Below, one piece after another: positions 7,278 through 15,733 of a stretch of DNA of 18,347 nt. Made by a program: the position numbers and the translations under genes. How positions within the stretch are numbered: position 1 is the first letter of the stretch; each line of letters opens with the position of its first letter. Source of the stretch: an uncultured Acetobacteraceae bacterium (GTDB lineage: Bacteria; Pseudomonadota; Alphaproteobacteria; Acetobacterales; Acetobacteraceae); the NCBI GenBank assembly GCA_937930165.1, contig CALGVL010000101.1, positions 1 to 18,347 on the forward strand, read 5' to 3'. The notes under the pieces were generated by a model, which was not told where the DNA came from, did not search any database, and saw only the letters and a program-made list of their open reading frames with translations.

Positions 7278-8067
7278 ATTCGGGCAGCATCACCTCGCCC
7301 CGGGCGTAGAGCACGGCCGTGCCGCCCATGCGCACGCGATCACCGCGCAATTCGCACCACAGCGTCCCGCCGCGCCTGCTCGCCTGGCGGCAGACCAGCG
7401 AGTCCCGGCCCAGCCTTGCCGCCCAGAAGGGCACAAGCTGGACATGCGCCGTGCCGGTCACCGGATCCTCCGGCACGCCGACCTTGACCGCGAAGTAGCG
7501 GCTGGTGATGTCCACACCGTCCCCACCCCCCGCCGTGACGATGACCCGCTCCGGCCCCGGCAACGCAGCAAGCCGCGCATGGTCCGGGGCCAGCGCCGCC
7601 ACCTGCGCCGGACTGTCCAGCAGGCAGATGTAGTCGCGCGCCCTCCAGACCTCGCGCGGCGTGGCGCCGAGCGCCTCCGCCAGCCCGGCCGGCGGCTCCA
7701 CCCGCGTTGCGGTGCGGGCGGGGAAGTCCAGGACGAAGCGCCCGTTCTCCCGCTCCACCCGCAAGGGGCCGGAGAGGGTGCGGAAAGTGAAGGGGTCGGG
7801 CTGGCCCAGTTCGGTCGCCAGCACGAAGGCGCTGGCCAGGGTCGCATGGCCGCAGAGTTCCACCTCCGTCGCCGGGGTGAACCAGCGGAGATGCCAGCCG
7901 CCCCCGGCTTCCGGCACCAGGAAGGCGGTTTCGGAAAGGTTGTGCTCCGCCGCCATGGCCTGCAGCATGGCATCCGGCAGCCAGCGCTCCAGCGGCACCA
8001 CGGCGGCCGGATTGCCCTCGAAGGGACGGGTGGCGAAGGCTTCCACCAGGTAGAGCGGCAGCCTCAT
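7276..8067 (-). CDS. PhzF family isomerase/epimerase-like protein
   Basis: 263 residues, a little shorter than most PhzF proteins (about 280-300). The motifs are clear: VEAFATRPFEGNPAAV at the N-terminus, catalytic Glu46 in NLSETAF, LCGHAT (71-76) and EDPVTGTAH (200-208) with Asp201. The fold is the two-domain diaminopimelate-epimerase-like barrel; PhzF itself isomerises a dihydro-anthranilate in phenazine synthesis, but most family members have no known substrate, and no phenazine gene is nearby. The ATG overlaps the thiD stop by 4 bases (ATGA), with GGAGG 7 bases upstream inside thiD, so it is probably translationally coupled and last in the long minus-strand run. Confidence 0.9.
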   Translation of the reverse strand: MRLPLYLVEAFATRPFEGNPAAVVPLERWLPDAMLQAMAAEHNLSETAFLVPEAGGGWHLRWFTPATEVELCGHATLASAFVLATELGQPDPFTFRTLSGPLRVERENGRFVLDFPARTATRVEPPAGLAEALGATPREVWRARDYICLLDSPAQVAALAPDHARLAALPGPERVIVTAGGGDGVDITSRYFAVKVGVPEDPVTGTAHVQLVPFWAARLGRDSLVCRQASRRGGTLWCELRGDRVRMGGTAVLYARGEVMLPE

Positions 8068-8879
8068 GCCAGCGCCTCCAGCCGTGCCGGATCCAGCGTG
8101 ACGGCGTGGTCCAGCGGCCCATGCCCCTGGCCGATGCCCGGCGCCGCCGCGATCGCCGCCCGCACATAGGCCCGCGCCCGCGCCACCGCCTCCCGCAGCG
8201 CCATGCCCTGCGCCAGGCCGGCGGCGATGGCGCTGGCCAGGGTGCAGCCGGTGCCATGGGTGTGCGGCGTCTCGACGCGCGGGTTCTCGAAGCGCTCGAT
8301 GCCGGCCTCGGTCACCAGCAGGTCCACCAGGCGATCGCCGGGCAGGTGCCCGCCCTTCAGCAGCACCGCCGGCACGCCGAGGGTCAGCAGCATCTCCGCC
8401 GCATGCCGCATCGCCGCCTCGTCGCGGATCTCCATGCCGGACAGCACCTCGGCCTCCGGCAGGTTCGGTGTGATGAGGGTGGCGAGCGGCAGCAGGCGCC
8501 GCTTCAGCATCTCCACCGCATCGGGCTGCAGCAGCCGGTGCCCGCCCTTGGCGACCATGACCGGATCGGCCACCAGCGGCACGCCGGGGGCATGGGCGGC
8601 GATCTCGTCGCAGACGGCCTCGATGGTCGGGCTGTCATGCAGCATGCCGGTCTTCAGCGCATCGGCGCCAATATCGGTCAGCACCACCCGGATCTGCTGG
8701 CGGATGAATTCCACCGGCACCGGCATCACCCCATGCACGCCGAGCGTGTTCTGCGCCGTCAGCGCGGTGATCGCCGTTGCCGCGAAGCCGCCGAGCGCGG
8801 TCACCGCCTTCAGGTCCGCCTGAATCCCGGCGCCGCCGCCGGAATCCGAACCGGCGACGATGAGGACGCGTCCCTTCAT
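8064..8879 (-). CDS. thiD: Hydroxymethylpyrimidine/phosphomethylpyrimidine kinase
   Basis: 271 residues, standard for ThiD. It phosphorylates HMP to HMP-P and then HMP-PP for thiamine synthesis or salvage. The ribokinase-like motifs are in order: GSDSGGGAGIQADLK (10-24), ALTAQNTLGVHG (39-50), LKTGML (75-80), ADPVMVAKGG (104-113), TPNLPEAE (137-144), and HGTGCTLASAIAA (208-220) with the anion-hole GTGC and Cys212. The ATG overlaps the glmM stop by 4 bases (ATGA) and GAGGG lies 7 bases upstream. No other thiamine genes are in view, so it probably acts with thiE/thiC encoded elsewhere. Confidence 0.96.
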   Translation of the reverse strand: MKGRVLIVAGSDSGGGAGIQADLKAVTALGGFAATAITALTAQNTLGVHGVMPVPVEFIRQQIRVVLTDIGADALKTGMLHDSPTIEAVCDEIAAHAPGVPLVADPVMVAKGGHRLLQPDAVEMLKRRLLPLATLITPNLPEAEVLSGMEIRDEAAMRHAAEMLLTLGVPAVLLKGGHLPGDRLVDLLVTEAGIERFENPRVETPHTHGTGCTLASAIAAGLAQGMALREAVARARAYVRAAIAAAPGIGQGHGPLDHAVTLDPARLEALA

Positions 8880-10264
8880 GCGGCAACCCTCGCCCGGGCG
8901 CGGATCGCTTCCGCCAGGCTCTCCACCACCTCCTCCACCAGTGCCTCGTCCTCCGCTTCCGCCATCACCCGGATCACCGGCTCGGTTCCGCTGGCGCGGA
9001 TCAGCACGCGGCCGCGGGTGCCGAGCTTCTCCTCCTGCGCCGCGATCTCACGCTGCACCACCTCGTCCTTCAGGGGAGAGGCGCCATTGTAGCGCACATT
9101 AACCAGGCGCTGCGGCAGCGGCGCGAAGCGGCGGCAGACCTCGCTGGCCGGGCGCCCATCCTCCACCAGCACCGCCAGCACCTGCAGCGCGGCGATGAGC
9201 CCATCGCCGGTGGTGGCGAAGTCGCTCATGATCATATGGCCGGACTGCTCGCCACCCAGATTGCAGCCGACCTCGCGCATCCGCTCGCCCACATAGCGGT
9301 CGCCCACCGCAGTGCGCAGCAATTCCAGCCCGCGTGCCTTCAGATGGCGCTCCAGCCCCATATTCGACATCACGGTCGCCACCACGGCACCGCCGCGCAG
9401 CCGCCCTTCGGCATGCCAGGAGTCGGCGATCAGCGCCAGGATCTGGTCGCCATCCACCAGGTTGCCGCGTTCGTCCACCAGCACCAGCCGGTCGGCATCG
9501 CCGTCCAGGGCGATGCCGAGATCCGCCCGCCGCTCCCGCACCAATTCGGCCAGTTGCGCCGGGGCGGTGCTGCCGCAGCCCTTGTTGATGTTGAACCCGT
9601 CCGGCGCGACGCCGATGGAGACGACCTCCGCCCCCAATTCCCACAGCACGATGGGCGCCACCTTGTAGGCGGCGCCATGCGCGCAATCGACGACGATGCG
9701 CAGACCCTCCAGGGTCAGGCGCCGCGGGAAACTGGCCTTCGCCGCCTCGATATAGCGGCCCGGCGCATCCTCCAGCCGGGAAGCGCGGCCGAGGCGCGAA
9801 GGCGCGACCAGGGCGGAGGAGAGGTCGCCCGCCATCAGCCCCTCGATCGCCGCCTCCTGCGCATCCGAGAGCTTCAGCCCGTCCGGGCCGAACAGCTTGA
9901 TGCCGTTGTCCTCGAAGGGGTTGTGGCTGGCCGAGATCATCACACCGAGATCGGCCCGCAGGCTGCGCGTCAGCAGGGCGATGGCCGGCGTCGGCAGCGG
10001 ACCGACCAGCACCACATCCATGCCCGCCCCGATGAAGCCGGCGGTCAGCGCCGGTTCCAGCATGTAGCCCGAAAGCCGCGTGTCCTTGCCGATCACCACG
10101 CGATGCCGGTGCGTGCCGCGGTTGAAGAAGCGCCCCGCCGCCTGGCCCAGGCGGAGTGCGGTCGCGGCATCCATCGGCGCCTGGTTGGCGGTGCCGCGGA
10201 TGCCATCAGTGCCGAAGAGGCGCCGTGCAGGCTGGACAGCGGATGAGGTCATGGCAACGCCCAT
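8876..10264 (-). CDS. glmM: Phosphoglucosamine mutase
   Basis: 462 residues, slightly longer than the usual 445-450 because of a short N-terminal tail. It interconverts glucosamine-6-phosphate and glucosamine-1-phosphate for UDP-GlcNAc, hence peptidoglycan and lipid A. Motifs: RRLFGTDGIRG near the start, the phosphoserine loop SASHNPFEDNG with Ser113, metal loop DGDADR (254-259), sugar loop GGEQSGH (337-343), and phosphate loop RASGTEPVIRVM (423-434). The start could be ATG 10264 or ATG 10252; neither has a clear SD. The 55-base gap after folP contains only a weak promoter-like pair (TGGACC, 17 bases, TAATCA). Confidence 0.96.
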   Translation of the reverse strand: MGVAMTSSAVQPARRLFGTDGIRGTANQAPMDAATALRLGQAAGRFFNRGTHRHRVVIGKDTRLSGYMLEPALTAGFIGAGMDVVLVGPLPTPAIALLTRSLRADLGVMISASHNPFEDNGIKLFGPDGLKLSDAQEAAIEGLMAGDLSSALVAPSRLGRASRLEDAPGRYIEAAKASFPRRLTLEGLRIVVDCAHGAAYKVAPIVLWELGAEVVSIGVAPDGFNINKGCGSTAPAQLAELVRERRADLGIALDGDADRLVLVDERGNLVDGDQILALIADSWHAEGRLRGGAVVATVMSNMGLERHLKARGLELLRTAVGDRYVGERMREVGCNLGGEQSGHMIMSDFATTGDGLIAALQVLAVLVEDGRPASEVCRRFAPLPQRLVNVRYNGASPLKDEVVQREIAAQEEKLGTRGRVLIRASGTEPVIRVMAEAEDEALVEEVVESLAEAIRARARVAA

Positions 10265-10319
10265 GTCGAGAGACGTCCAAACTGATTACGACGGCCACAC
10301 CGGATGGTCCATTGATCCC

Positions 10320-11372
10320 TTAGAGAGCCGGGGCGCCGGTGGCGCAGGCTTCCCAGACGCGCAGCGCCTGCACCGTCTCCGCCACGTCATGCACCCGCAG
10401 GATGGTGGCGCCGCGGGCGGCCCCGGCCAGGGCGGCAGCGATGCTGGGCGCAACCCGCCGGCCCGCCAGCTTCTCTCCCGCGATCCGCCCGAGGAAGCTC
10501 TTGCGGGAAGCGCCGAGCAGAATGCGGCAGCCGAGCCCGGCGAGCAGCGGCAGCCGGTCCAGCAGTTCCAGGTTATGCGCCACGGTCTTGCCGAAGCCGA
10601 TGCCGGGATCCACGGCAATGCGGCTGCGCGGGATGCCGAGGCGCTCCGCCGTCTCCACCCGGTCGCGCAGGAAGCGCGCCACCTCCAGCGCCACGTCGGC
10701 GTAGCGCGGATCCTGCTGCATGGTGCGGGGATCGGTGCCGAGCATGTGCATCAGCACCACCGGCGCCTGCTGCCGGGCGACCAGGCTCAACGCCGCCCCG
10801 TCATGCCGCAGGGCGGAGATGTCGTTGACGATCTCCGCCCCCGCCTCCAGCGCCGCCTCCATGGTGGCGGCGTTGCGGGTGTCTATGGAGACCGGGGCGG
10901 CCTTGGCCAATTCCCGCACCACCGGCAGGACACGGCGGATCTCCTCCTCCACCGGCACCGGCTCGGCGCCCGGCCGGGTGGATTCGCCACCGATATCGAG
11001 GATGTCCGCCCCCGCCGCCAGCATGGCGTGCCCCTGCGCGATGGCGGCAGCCACATCCATGGCCAGTCCGTCGCCCGAGAAGCTGTCCGGCGTGACATTG
11101 ACGATGCCCATGACCAGCGGCCGGGCGAAGGCATCCTCGCCGATACCGGCGAAAGGCGGCGGGCGGCGGGTCAGCGGCTCCAGCAGGTCATGCCAGGAGC
11201 CGGGGATGTCCTCGACCCGGACCACGCCGCGGTCGGCGCCGTCCTCGATCAATCGGGCCAGCAGGAAGGCAGCCGGCCCGCCCTGCAGGGGCAGGCCAAA
11301 GCCGTTCCGCACCGCATGGGAAGCCGCCGGGCCGGATACCAGGCCCAGCGGCTCGATCCACCTCTCGCTCAC
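10320..11372 (-). CDS. folP: Dihydropteroate synthase with N-terminal extension
   Basis: 350 residues. It joins p-aminobenzoate to dihydropterin pyrophosphate in folate synthesis and is the sulfonamide target. The TIM-barrel core has GIVNVTPDSFSGDG (89-102), GGESTRPGA (128-136), SIDT (162-165), NDIS (183-186), DPGIGFGK (255-262), GASRKSF (287-293) and RVHDV (326-330). The core normally begins within about 20 residues of the start, so about 70 residues are extra at the N-terminus. The start read here is GTG at 11372 without a good SD; the first in-frame ATG is at Met88, too late for a full enzyme, so some extension is real, although another GTG could be the start. It begins 17 bases after the ftsH stop and ends with TAA. 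Confidence 0.93.
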   Translation of the reverse strand: MSERWIEPLGLVSGPAASHAVRNGFGLPLQGGPAAFLLARLIEDGADRGVVRVEDIPGSWHDLLEPLTRRPPPFAGIGEDAFARPLVMGIVNVTPDSFSGDGLAMDVAAAIAQGHAMLAAGADILDIGGESTRPGAEPVPVEEEIRRVLPVVRELAKAAPVSIDTRNAATMEAALEAGAEIVNDISALRHDGAALSLVARQQAPVVLMHMLGTDPRTMQQDPRYADVALEVARFLRDRVETAERLGIPRSRIAVDPGIGFGKTVAHNLELLDRLPLLAGLGCRILLGASRKSFLGRIAGEKLAGRRVAPSIAAALAGAARGATILRVHDVAETVQALRVWEACATGAPAL

Positions 11373-11389
11373 TTTGGATCGGCGGCGGT

Positions 11390-13324
11390 TCAGGTCCCCG
11401 GCGCGGGGGCCGGGTTGAGGCCGCCCGGGGGCGTGCCCGGCCGCGGCGCGGCCCGGCCGGAACTCGGCACGCTGCCGCGCCCGGCCGGCGCCGGCTCGTC
11501 CGGGCGGTTGCGGACCACCGGCTCACCGCGGATCACCTGCCGGATCTCGTCGCCCGAGAGGGTCTCGTGTTCCAGCAGGCCCTTGGCCAGCAGGTGCAGC
11601 TCGTCGATGTTCTCGGACAGGATCTGCTTGGCCCGGGCATAGGCCTCGTCGATGATCCGCCGGATCTCGGCATCGATCTGCTGCGCCGTCGCCTCGGAGA
11701 TGTTCTTGGACTGGGTCACGCTATGGCCCAGGAAGACCTCCTGGCTGTTCTCGCCATAGGCGATCATGCCGAGCTTATCGGACATGCCCCATTCCGTGAC
11801 CATCCGGCGCGCCTGGTCGGTCGCCATCTTGATGTCGCCGGCGGCGCCGTTGGAGACCTTGTCCGGACCGAAGATCAGCTCCTCCGCCACGCGGCCGCCC
11901 ATGGCCATGGCCAGTTCGGACAGCAGCTTGGACTTGTGCTTGGAGTAGCGGTCGCCCTCCGGCAGGGACATGACCAGGCCGAGCGCCCGGCCACGCGGGA
12001 TGATGGTTGCCTTGTGGACCGGGTCGCATTCCGGCAGGTGCAGGGCAACCAGGGCATGGCCGGCCTCGTGATAGGCGGTCATGCGCTTCTCGTCCTCGGA
12101 CATCACCAGGGACCGGCGCTCGGCACCCATCAGCACCTTGTCCTTGGCCTGCTCGAATTCGTGCATACCCACGGTGCGGCGGCCGGTGCGAGCGGCCAGC
12201 AGCGCCGCCTCGTTCACGAGATTGGCCAGATCCGCGCCGGAGAAGCCGGGCGTGCCGCGGGCGATCACCTTCGGGTCCACGTCGGCGGCCAGCGGCACCT
12301 TCCGCATGTGCACGCGCAGGATCTTCTCCCGCCCCTGGACGTCCGGATTCGGCACGACCACCTGCCGGTCGAAGCGGCCGGGACGCAGCAGCGCCGGGTC
12401 CAGCACGTCCGGCCGGTTGGTGGCGGCGATCAGGATGACGCCCTCATTCGATTCGAAGCCATCCATCTCGACGAGCATCTGGTTCAGGGTCTGCTCGCGC
12501 TCGTCATTGCCGCCGCCCAGGCCGGCACCGCGATGGCGGCCGACCGCGTCGATCTCGTCGATGAAGATGATGCAGGGGGCGTTCTTCTTGCCCTGCTCGA
12601 ACATGTCGCGCACGCGGCTGGCGCCGACGCCCACGAACATCTCGACGAAGTCGGAACCGGAGATGGTGAAGAAGGGCACATTCGCCTCGCCGGCGATGGC
12701 GCGGGCGAGCAGCGTCTTACCGGTGCCCGGGGGGCCGACCAGCAGCACGCCCTTCGGGATCTTGCCGCCGAGGCGCTGGAACTTCTGGGGGTCACGGAGG
12801 AACTCGACGATCTCCTCCAGCTCGCCCTTGGCCTCGTCGATGCCGGCCACATCCTCGAAGGTCACGCGGCCCTGCTTCTCGGTCAGCAGCCGGGCGCGGG
12901 ACTTGCCGAAGCCCATGGCGCGGCCGCCGCCCGACTGCATCTGGCGCATGAAGAAGACCCAGACGCCGATCAGCAGCAGCATCGGGAACCAGGAGAGCAG
13001 GTAGTGGAAGAGCGGGTTGACCTCGCTCTCCTCCGGCCGGGCAACGACGCGCACGCCCTTTTCGGTCAGCTTGCTGACCAGGGACGGGTCCTCCGGCGTG
13101 TAGGTCTGGAAGGTGCGCCCATCCGTGAGCTGCCCGCTGACCGTGCGGCCCTGGATCACCACGTCGCGAACATGCCCGGCGCCGACCTCGTTGAGGAAGT
13201 CGCTATAGGCGACCTGCTGCGCACCGCGCTGGCCGGAGCCGCTGGGCTGGAACAGGTTGAAGAGGGCCACCAGCAGCAGTGCCACGATGACCCAGAGCGC
13301 CAGATTCCGGCCGAAATTATTCAC
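11390..13324 (-). CDS. ftsH: ATP-dependent zinc metalloprotease FtsH
   Basis: 644 residues, full length. A membrane-anchored AAA+ protease that degrades misassembled membrane proteins and short-lived regulators. Membrane spans at about 6-26 and 104-127 enclose a small periplasmic domain. The AAA module has Walker A GPPGTGKT (197-204), pore-loop region FVEMFVGVGASRVRD, Walker B FIDEID (254-259) and the second region of homology RPGRFDRQ (314-321). The protease domain has HEAGH (419-423) with Asp497 (GDIKMAT) as third zinc ligand. The C-terminal tail (about 600-644) is Pro/Gly-rich and probably disordered. The start is GTG: an in-frame TAG lies 9 bases upstream and no ATG precedes it. tilS ends 141 bases upstream. 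Confidence 0.98.
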   Translation of the reverse strand: MNNFGRNLALWVIVALLLVALFNLFQPSGSGQRGAQQVAYSDFLNEVGAGHVRDVVIQGRTVSGQLTDGRTFQTYTPEDPSLVSKLTEKGVRVVARPEESEVNPLFHYLLSWFPMLLLIGVWVFFMRQMQSGGGRAMGFGKSRARLLTEKQGRVTFEDVAGIDEAKGELEEIVEFLRDPQKFQRLGGKIPKGVLLVGPPGTGKTLLARAIAGEANVPFFTISGSDFVEMFVGVGASRVRDMFEQGKKNAPCIIFIDEIDAVGRHRGAGLGGGNDEREQTLNQMLVEMDGFESNEGVILIAATNRPDVLDPALLRPGRFDRQVVVPNPDVQGREKILRVHMRKVPLAADVDPKVIARGTPGFSGADLANLVNEAALLAARTGRRTVGMHEFEQAKDKVLMGAERRSLVMSEDEKRMTAYHEAGHALVALHLPECDPVHKATIIPRGRALGLVMSLPEGDRYSKHKSKLLSELAMAMGGRVAEELIFGPDKVSNGAAGDIKMATDQARRMVTEWGMSDKLGMIAYGENSQEVFLGHSVTQSKNISEATAQQIDAEIRRIIDEAYARAKQILSENIDELHLLAKGLLEHETLSGDEIRQVIRGEPVVRNRPDEPAPAGRGSVPSSGRAAPRPGTPPGGLNPAPAPGT

Positions 13325-13465
13325 CGATGCCTATCCCGTTCCCGCCAGGGCTCCAGTCCGGACAAAACAACCTGGGCACGATGCCCCCGGCCCCCGGCCC
13401 CATCCAGATAAGGTCGGAAGCCCCGACATTGAATGGCCGCTACCGGCGCACTTCGCGCAGATCCC

Positions 13466-14725
13466 CTATCCGGTGGCCGGACCGGTCGCCGGAGCGAAGA
13501 CCAGGGCGAAGGGCGCGCAGGTCGCGGCGTCAGGATAAAGCAGGGAGGGCACCGCGACCAGCGCGCCGTCGCGCCGGATGGCCGGAAGACTTGCACGGAT
13601 TGTGACGGGCAGCACACGGCCGGCATGGCCGAGGGCCCCGGCCTCCGCCCCGAGCGCGCCAAGGCTGCAATCCGGATCGCCTTCGCCGGTCAGCCGGAAG
13701 CGGTTGTCCCAGACCGCGCCGCGGCGCGCCGGGACAGGCGGCGCCACGGCGCCGGGCTCCCGCAGCAGGCGCCAGCCCCGGGCGGCGGGACGCAGCCAAG
13801 CCCCGGAGAGGGTGCCTCCGCCCCGGCGGCGCAGCGCCGCCACCTCCGCCTCCCGCGGGGCGAAGCCGGCGCCGCCGATGATACGCAGCAGGGCCGCCAG
13901 CGCTGCATCGGCCACCCGGTCCCCGCCCAGCACGGCCGGGTCGATCTCGGCGAAACCTTCCGGATAGAGGCGGGCGGCGGCGGCCAACCGTTCGGCGATG
14001 GCCGCGGCGAAGCGGATCCGGCGGCGGCCGAAAGCGGTGGCGGCCTCGGCCAGCGCCGCCACCTCCGGCCCCGTCCCGCCCGCATCCGCCAGCGCCTGAC
14101 GCAGCCGGATGCGGGCGAAGCGCGGATCGGCATTGCTCGGATCGCGGACCGGCTCCAGCCCGGCTTCGGTCAGCACCGCCTCCAGCCGCGCCGGCGGCAC
14201 CCCCAGCAGCGGGCGCAGGACCAGGGCCGCACCTTCCGCCCGGACCGGGGCCATGGCCGCCAGCCCGGTCTCGCCGCTGCCGCGGAGCGCCCGGAAGAGC
14301 AGGGTCTCCGCCTGGTCGCCCCGGTGGTGGCCGAGCAGCAGCCAGGGGATGCCCTCCGCCCGGCAGGCTTGCAGCAGCGCGGCATGGCGGCCGGCGCGGG
14401 CACGTTCCTGCAGGCGCGGCCCGGCGGCGAGGCCCAGGCGCAGCAGCCGCGCCGGGATGCCCTGCCGGGCCAGCAACGCGACGACGCCCTCGGCCTCCGC
14501 CCCGCTCTCCGGCCGTAGCCCGTGATCCGCCACCAGGGCGAGCAGCGAGCCGCCCCGGGCCCGCGCCCAGCCATGCGCCAGCAGCGCCAGGGCCAGGCTG
14601 TGCGGCCCGCCGGACACCCCGGCCGCGAGCCGCGGCGCCGGGCCGAAAGGGCCGAGCGGCGCCATCAGCGCTGCGAATTCCTCCGGACGGAGCGGCTCCA
14701 GGTCGGAACCCGGCGCCCCGGCCAT
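13466..14725 (-). CDS. tilS: tRNA(Ile)-lysidine synthase with altered PP-loop
   Basis: 419 residues. TilS modifies C34 of tRNA-Ile2 (CAU anticodon) to lysidine so that it reads AUA. The N-type ATP pyrophosphatase fold is recognisable from VSGGPHSLAL (37-46), ADHGLRPES (66-74), LGHHRGDQAETLLFR (131-145) and DPSNADPRFARIRLR (195-209). Two departures stand out: the PP-loop reads SGGPHS, His42 replacing the usual Asp of SGGxDS, and the second motif reads HHRGDQ instead of HHxDDQ. The C-terminal half is weakly conserved, as usual. The ATG lies 11 bases after the cpoB stop with only a poor SD. The 141-base gap to ftsH holds no clear hairpin terminator. Confidence 0.9.
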   Translation of the reverse strand: MAGAPGSDLEPLRPEEFAALMAPLGPFGPAPRLAAGVSGGPHSLALALLAHGWARARGGSLLALVADHGLRPESGAEAEGVVALLARQGIPARLLRLGLAAGPRLQERARAGRHAALLQACRAEGIPWLLLGHHRGDQAETLLFRALRGSGETGLAAMAPVRAEGAALVLRPLLGVPPARLEAVLTEAGLEPVRDPSNADPRFARIRLRQALADAGGTGPEVAALAEAATAFGRRRIRFAAAIAERLAAAARLYPEGFAEIDPAVLGGDRVADAALAALLRIIGGAGFAPREAEVAALRRRGGGTLSGAWLRPAARGWRLLREPGAVAPPVPARRGAVWDNRFRLTGEGDPDCSLGALGAEAGALGHAGRVLPVTIRASLPAIRRDGALVAVPSLLYPDAATCAPFALVFAPATGPATG

Positions 14726-14736
14726 GGGCCGCCGGC

Positions 14737-15573
14737 CTAGCGGCAGCCCGCCCGGCGGCGGGCCTCGGCCGCGCGATCCGCCTGCGGGCCGCGCAGGTTC
14801 GGGAAATTGCTGCGCATATGGTTCAGCGTGTCGCAGGCATCGCTCTTGTTGCCCAGGCTGGTGAAGGCATTGGCCAGGCCGATCAGCGCCTCCGGGGCAC
14901 GGGGACCAGACGGCGCACGGGTATAGGCCTCGTTATAGGCCAGGGCGGCGCCGGCGAAGTCGCGCTTTCCGGTCAGGGCATCGGCCAGCAGCAATTGCGC
15001 ATCGACCACGCGGGGGCTGTTGCGGACGGCGAGCACCTCCCGTGCCGCGGCCTCGGCCTTGGCATAGTCCCGCCGGCCCAGCGCCGCCTGGCCCTCGGCA
15101 ATGGCGCGTTCCGGCGGGCGGGGTGCGGCGGCGGGCGTTGTTGCTGGCCTGGCGGGTGCCGGGGTCGCCGGGGCCGAGGCCTGACGCCCGCCGCCCTGCC
15201 CTTCCAGTTGCTGCAGGCGGAAATCGACATCACCCTGCAGCTTCTCGACCGTCTGGGTAAGCTGGCGGTTCTGGAACTCGGTTTCCTCCAGCCGGCCGCG
15301 GAGGCGGCGCACCTCCTCCTCCAGCCCCGAGACGCGGTCGAGAAGCTGGCCGACCAGCTCCCCCTGCGGCGCGGCGCCGCCCCGTGAGGGCGGCGGCACA
15401 TAGCCGGGCGCGCCGAGCGAGGAGCCGCCGCGGCGAAGCTGATCCAGCTCCTGCCGCAACTGCAGGATCTGGTTCTGCAGATAGATGCCCTCGCGGCTCT
15501 CCGCCTGGGCGAGGACGGGCCGCGGCATCAGCAGGGGCGCGGCAAGGATCAGGGTGGCGAGTGCGCGTCGCAT
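14737..15573 (-). CDS. cpoB: Cell division coordinator CpoB (YbgF), Tol-Pal partner
   Basis: 278 residues from the ATG at 15573. That start is set by GGAGG 6 bases upstream; the frame is open to 15627 but the upstream part is not signal-like. The signal peptide MRRALATLILAAPLLMPRPV ends near LAQA. An N-terminal coiled coil (ILQLRQELDQLRR and then LVGQLLDRVSGLEEEVRRLR) fits the trimerisation domain, followed by a Pro/Ala-rich linker and C-terminal TPR repeats (about 160-270, for example RRDYAKAEAAAREVL and KRDFAGAALAYNEAY). CpoB is periplasmic, binds TolA and coordinates peptidoglycan synthesis with outer-membrane constriction. It lies 160 bases after pal, with two hairpins between. Confidence 0.93.
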   Translation of the reverse strand: MRRALATLILAAPLLMPRPVLAQAESREGIYLQNQILQLRQELDQLRRGGSSLGAPGYVPPPSRGGAAPQGELVGQLLDRVSGLEEEVRRLRGRLEETEFQNRQLTQTVEKLQGDVDFRLQQLEGQGGGRQASAPATPAPARPATTPAAAPRPPERAIAEGQAALGRRDYAKAEAAAREVLAVRNSPRVVDAQLLLADALTGKRDFAGAALAYNEAYTRAPSGPRAPEALIGLANAFTSLGNKSDACDTLNHMRSNFPNLRGPQADRAAEARRRAGCR

Positions 15574-15605
15574 CACGGGCCTCCGGTCGGGCGCATCGCG
15601 GGACC

Positions 15606-15663
15606 GGGGGATGCCGCAGGCGGGCACCCCATCCGGATCCGCCAGGGGGAAGGATCCCTGGCG
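15606..15663 (-). promoter_or_regulatory. Two tandem hairpins between pal and cpoB
   Basis: The first hairpin on the minus strand pairs CGCCAGGG (15663-15656) with CCCTGGCG (15647-15640), a perfect 8-base stem with an 8-base loop. The second pairs GGGGTGCC (15630-15623) with GGCA (15615-15612) and CCCC (15610-15607), with one bulged base. Neither is followed by a T-run, so they look more like RNA-stability or partial-termination structures than intrinsic terminators. They fill much of the 160-base gap. Confidence 0.45.
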
Positions 15664-15733
15664 CGGTTCGCCGCAGGCGCGAAGGGGAGCCCCTATCGCA
15701 TCAGGCCTGTCCGGCGCAATCCAGACGCGGCGC

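Noticed and set aside
11567..13411. A 614-codon plus-strand ORF opposite ftsH
   Set aside because: Antisense shadow of FtsH: composition is His/Gln/Leu-rich with no recognisable motif, while FtsH shows every expected motif.
13325..13465. Possible promoter or terminator in the tilS-ftsH gap
   Set aside because: TTCAAT, 16 bases, TTATCT on the minus strand is a poor match, and the C-rich repeats form no convincing hairpin. A stress promoter for ftsH is plausible biologically but not visible here.
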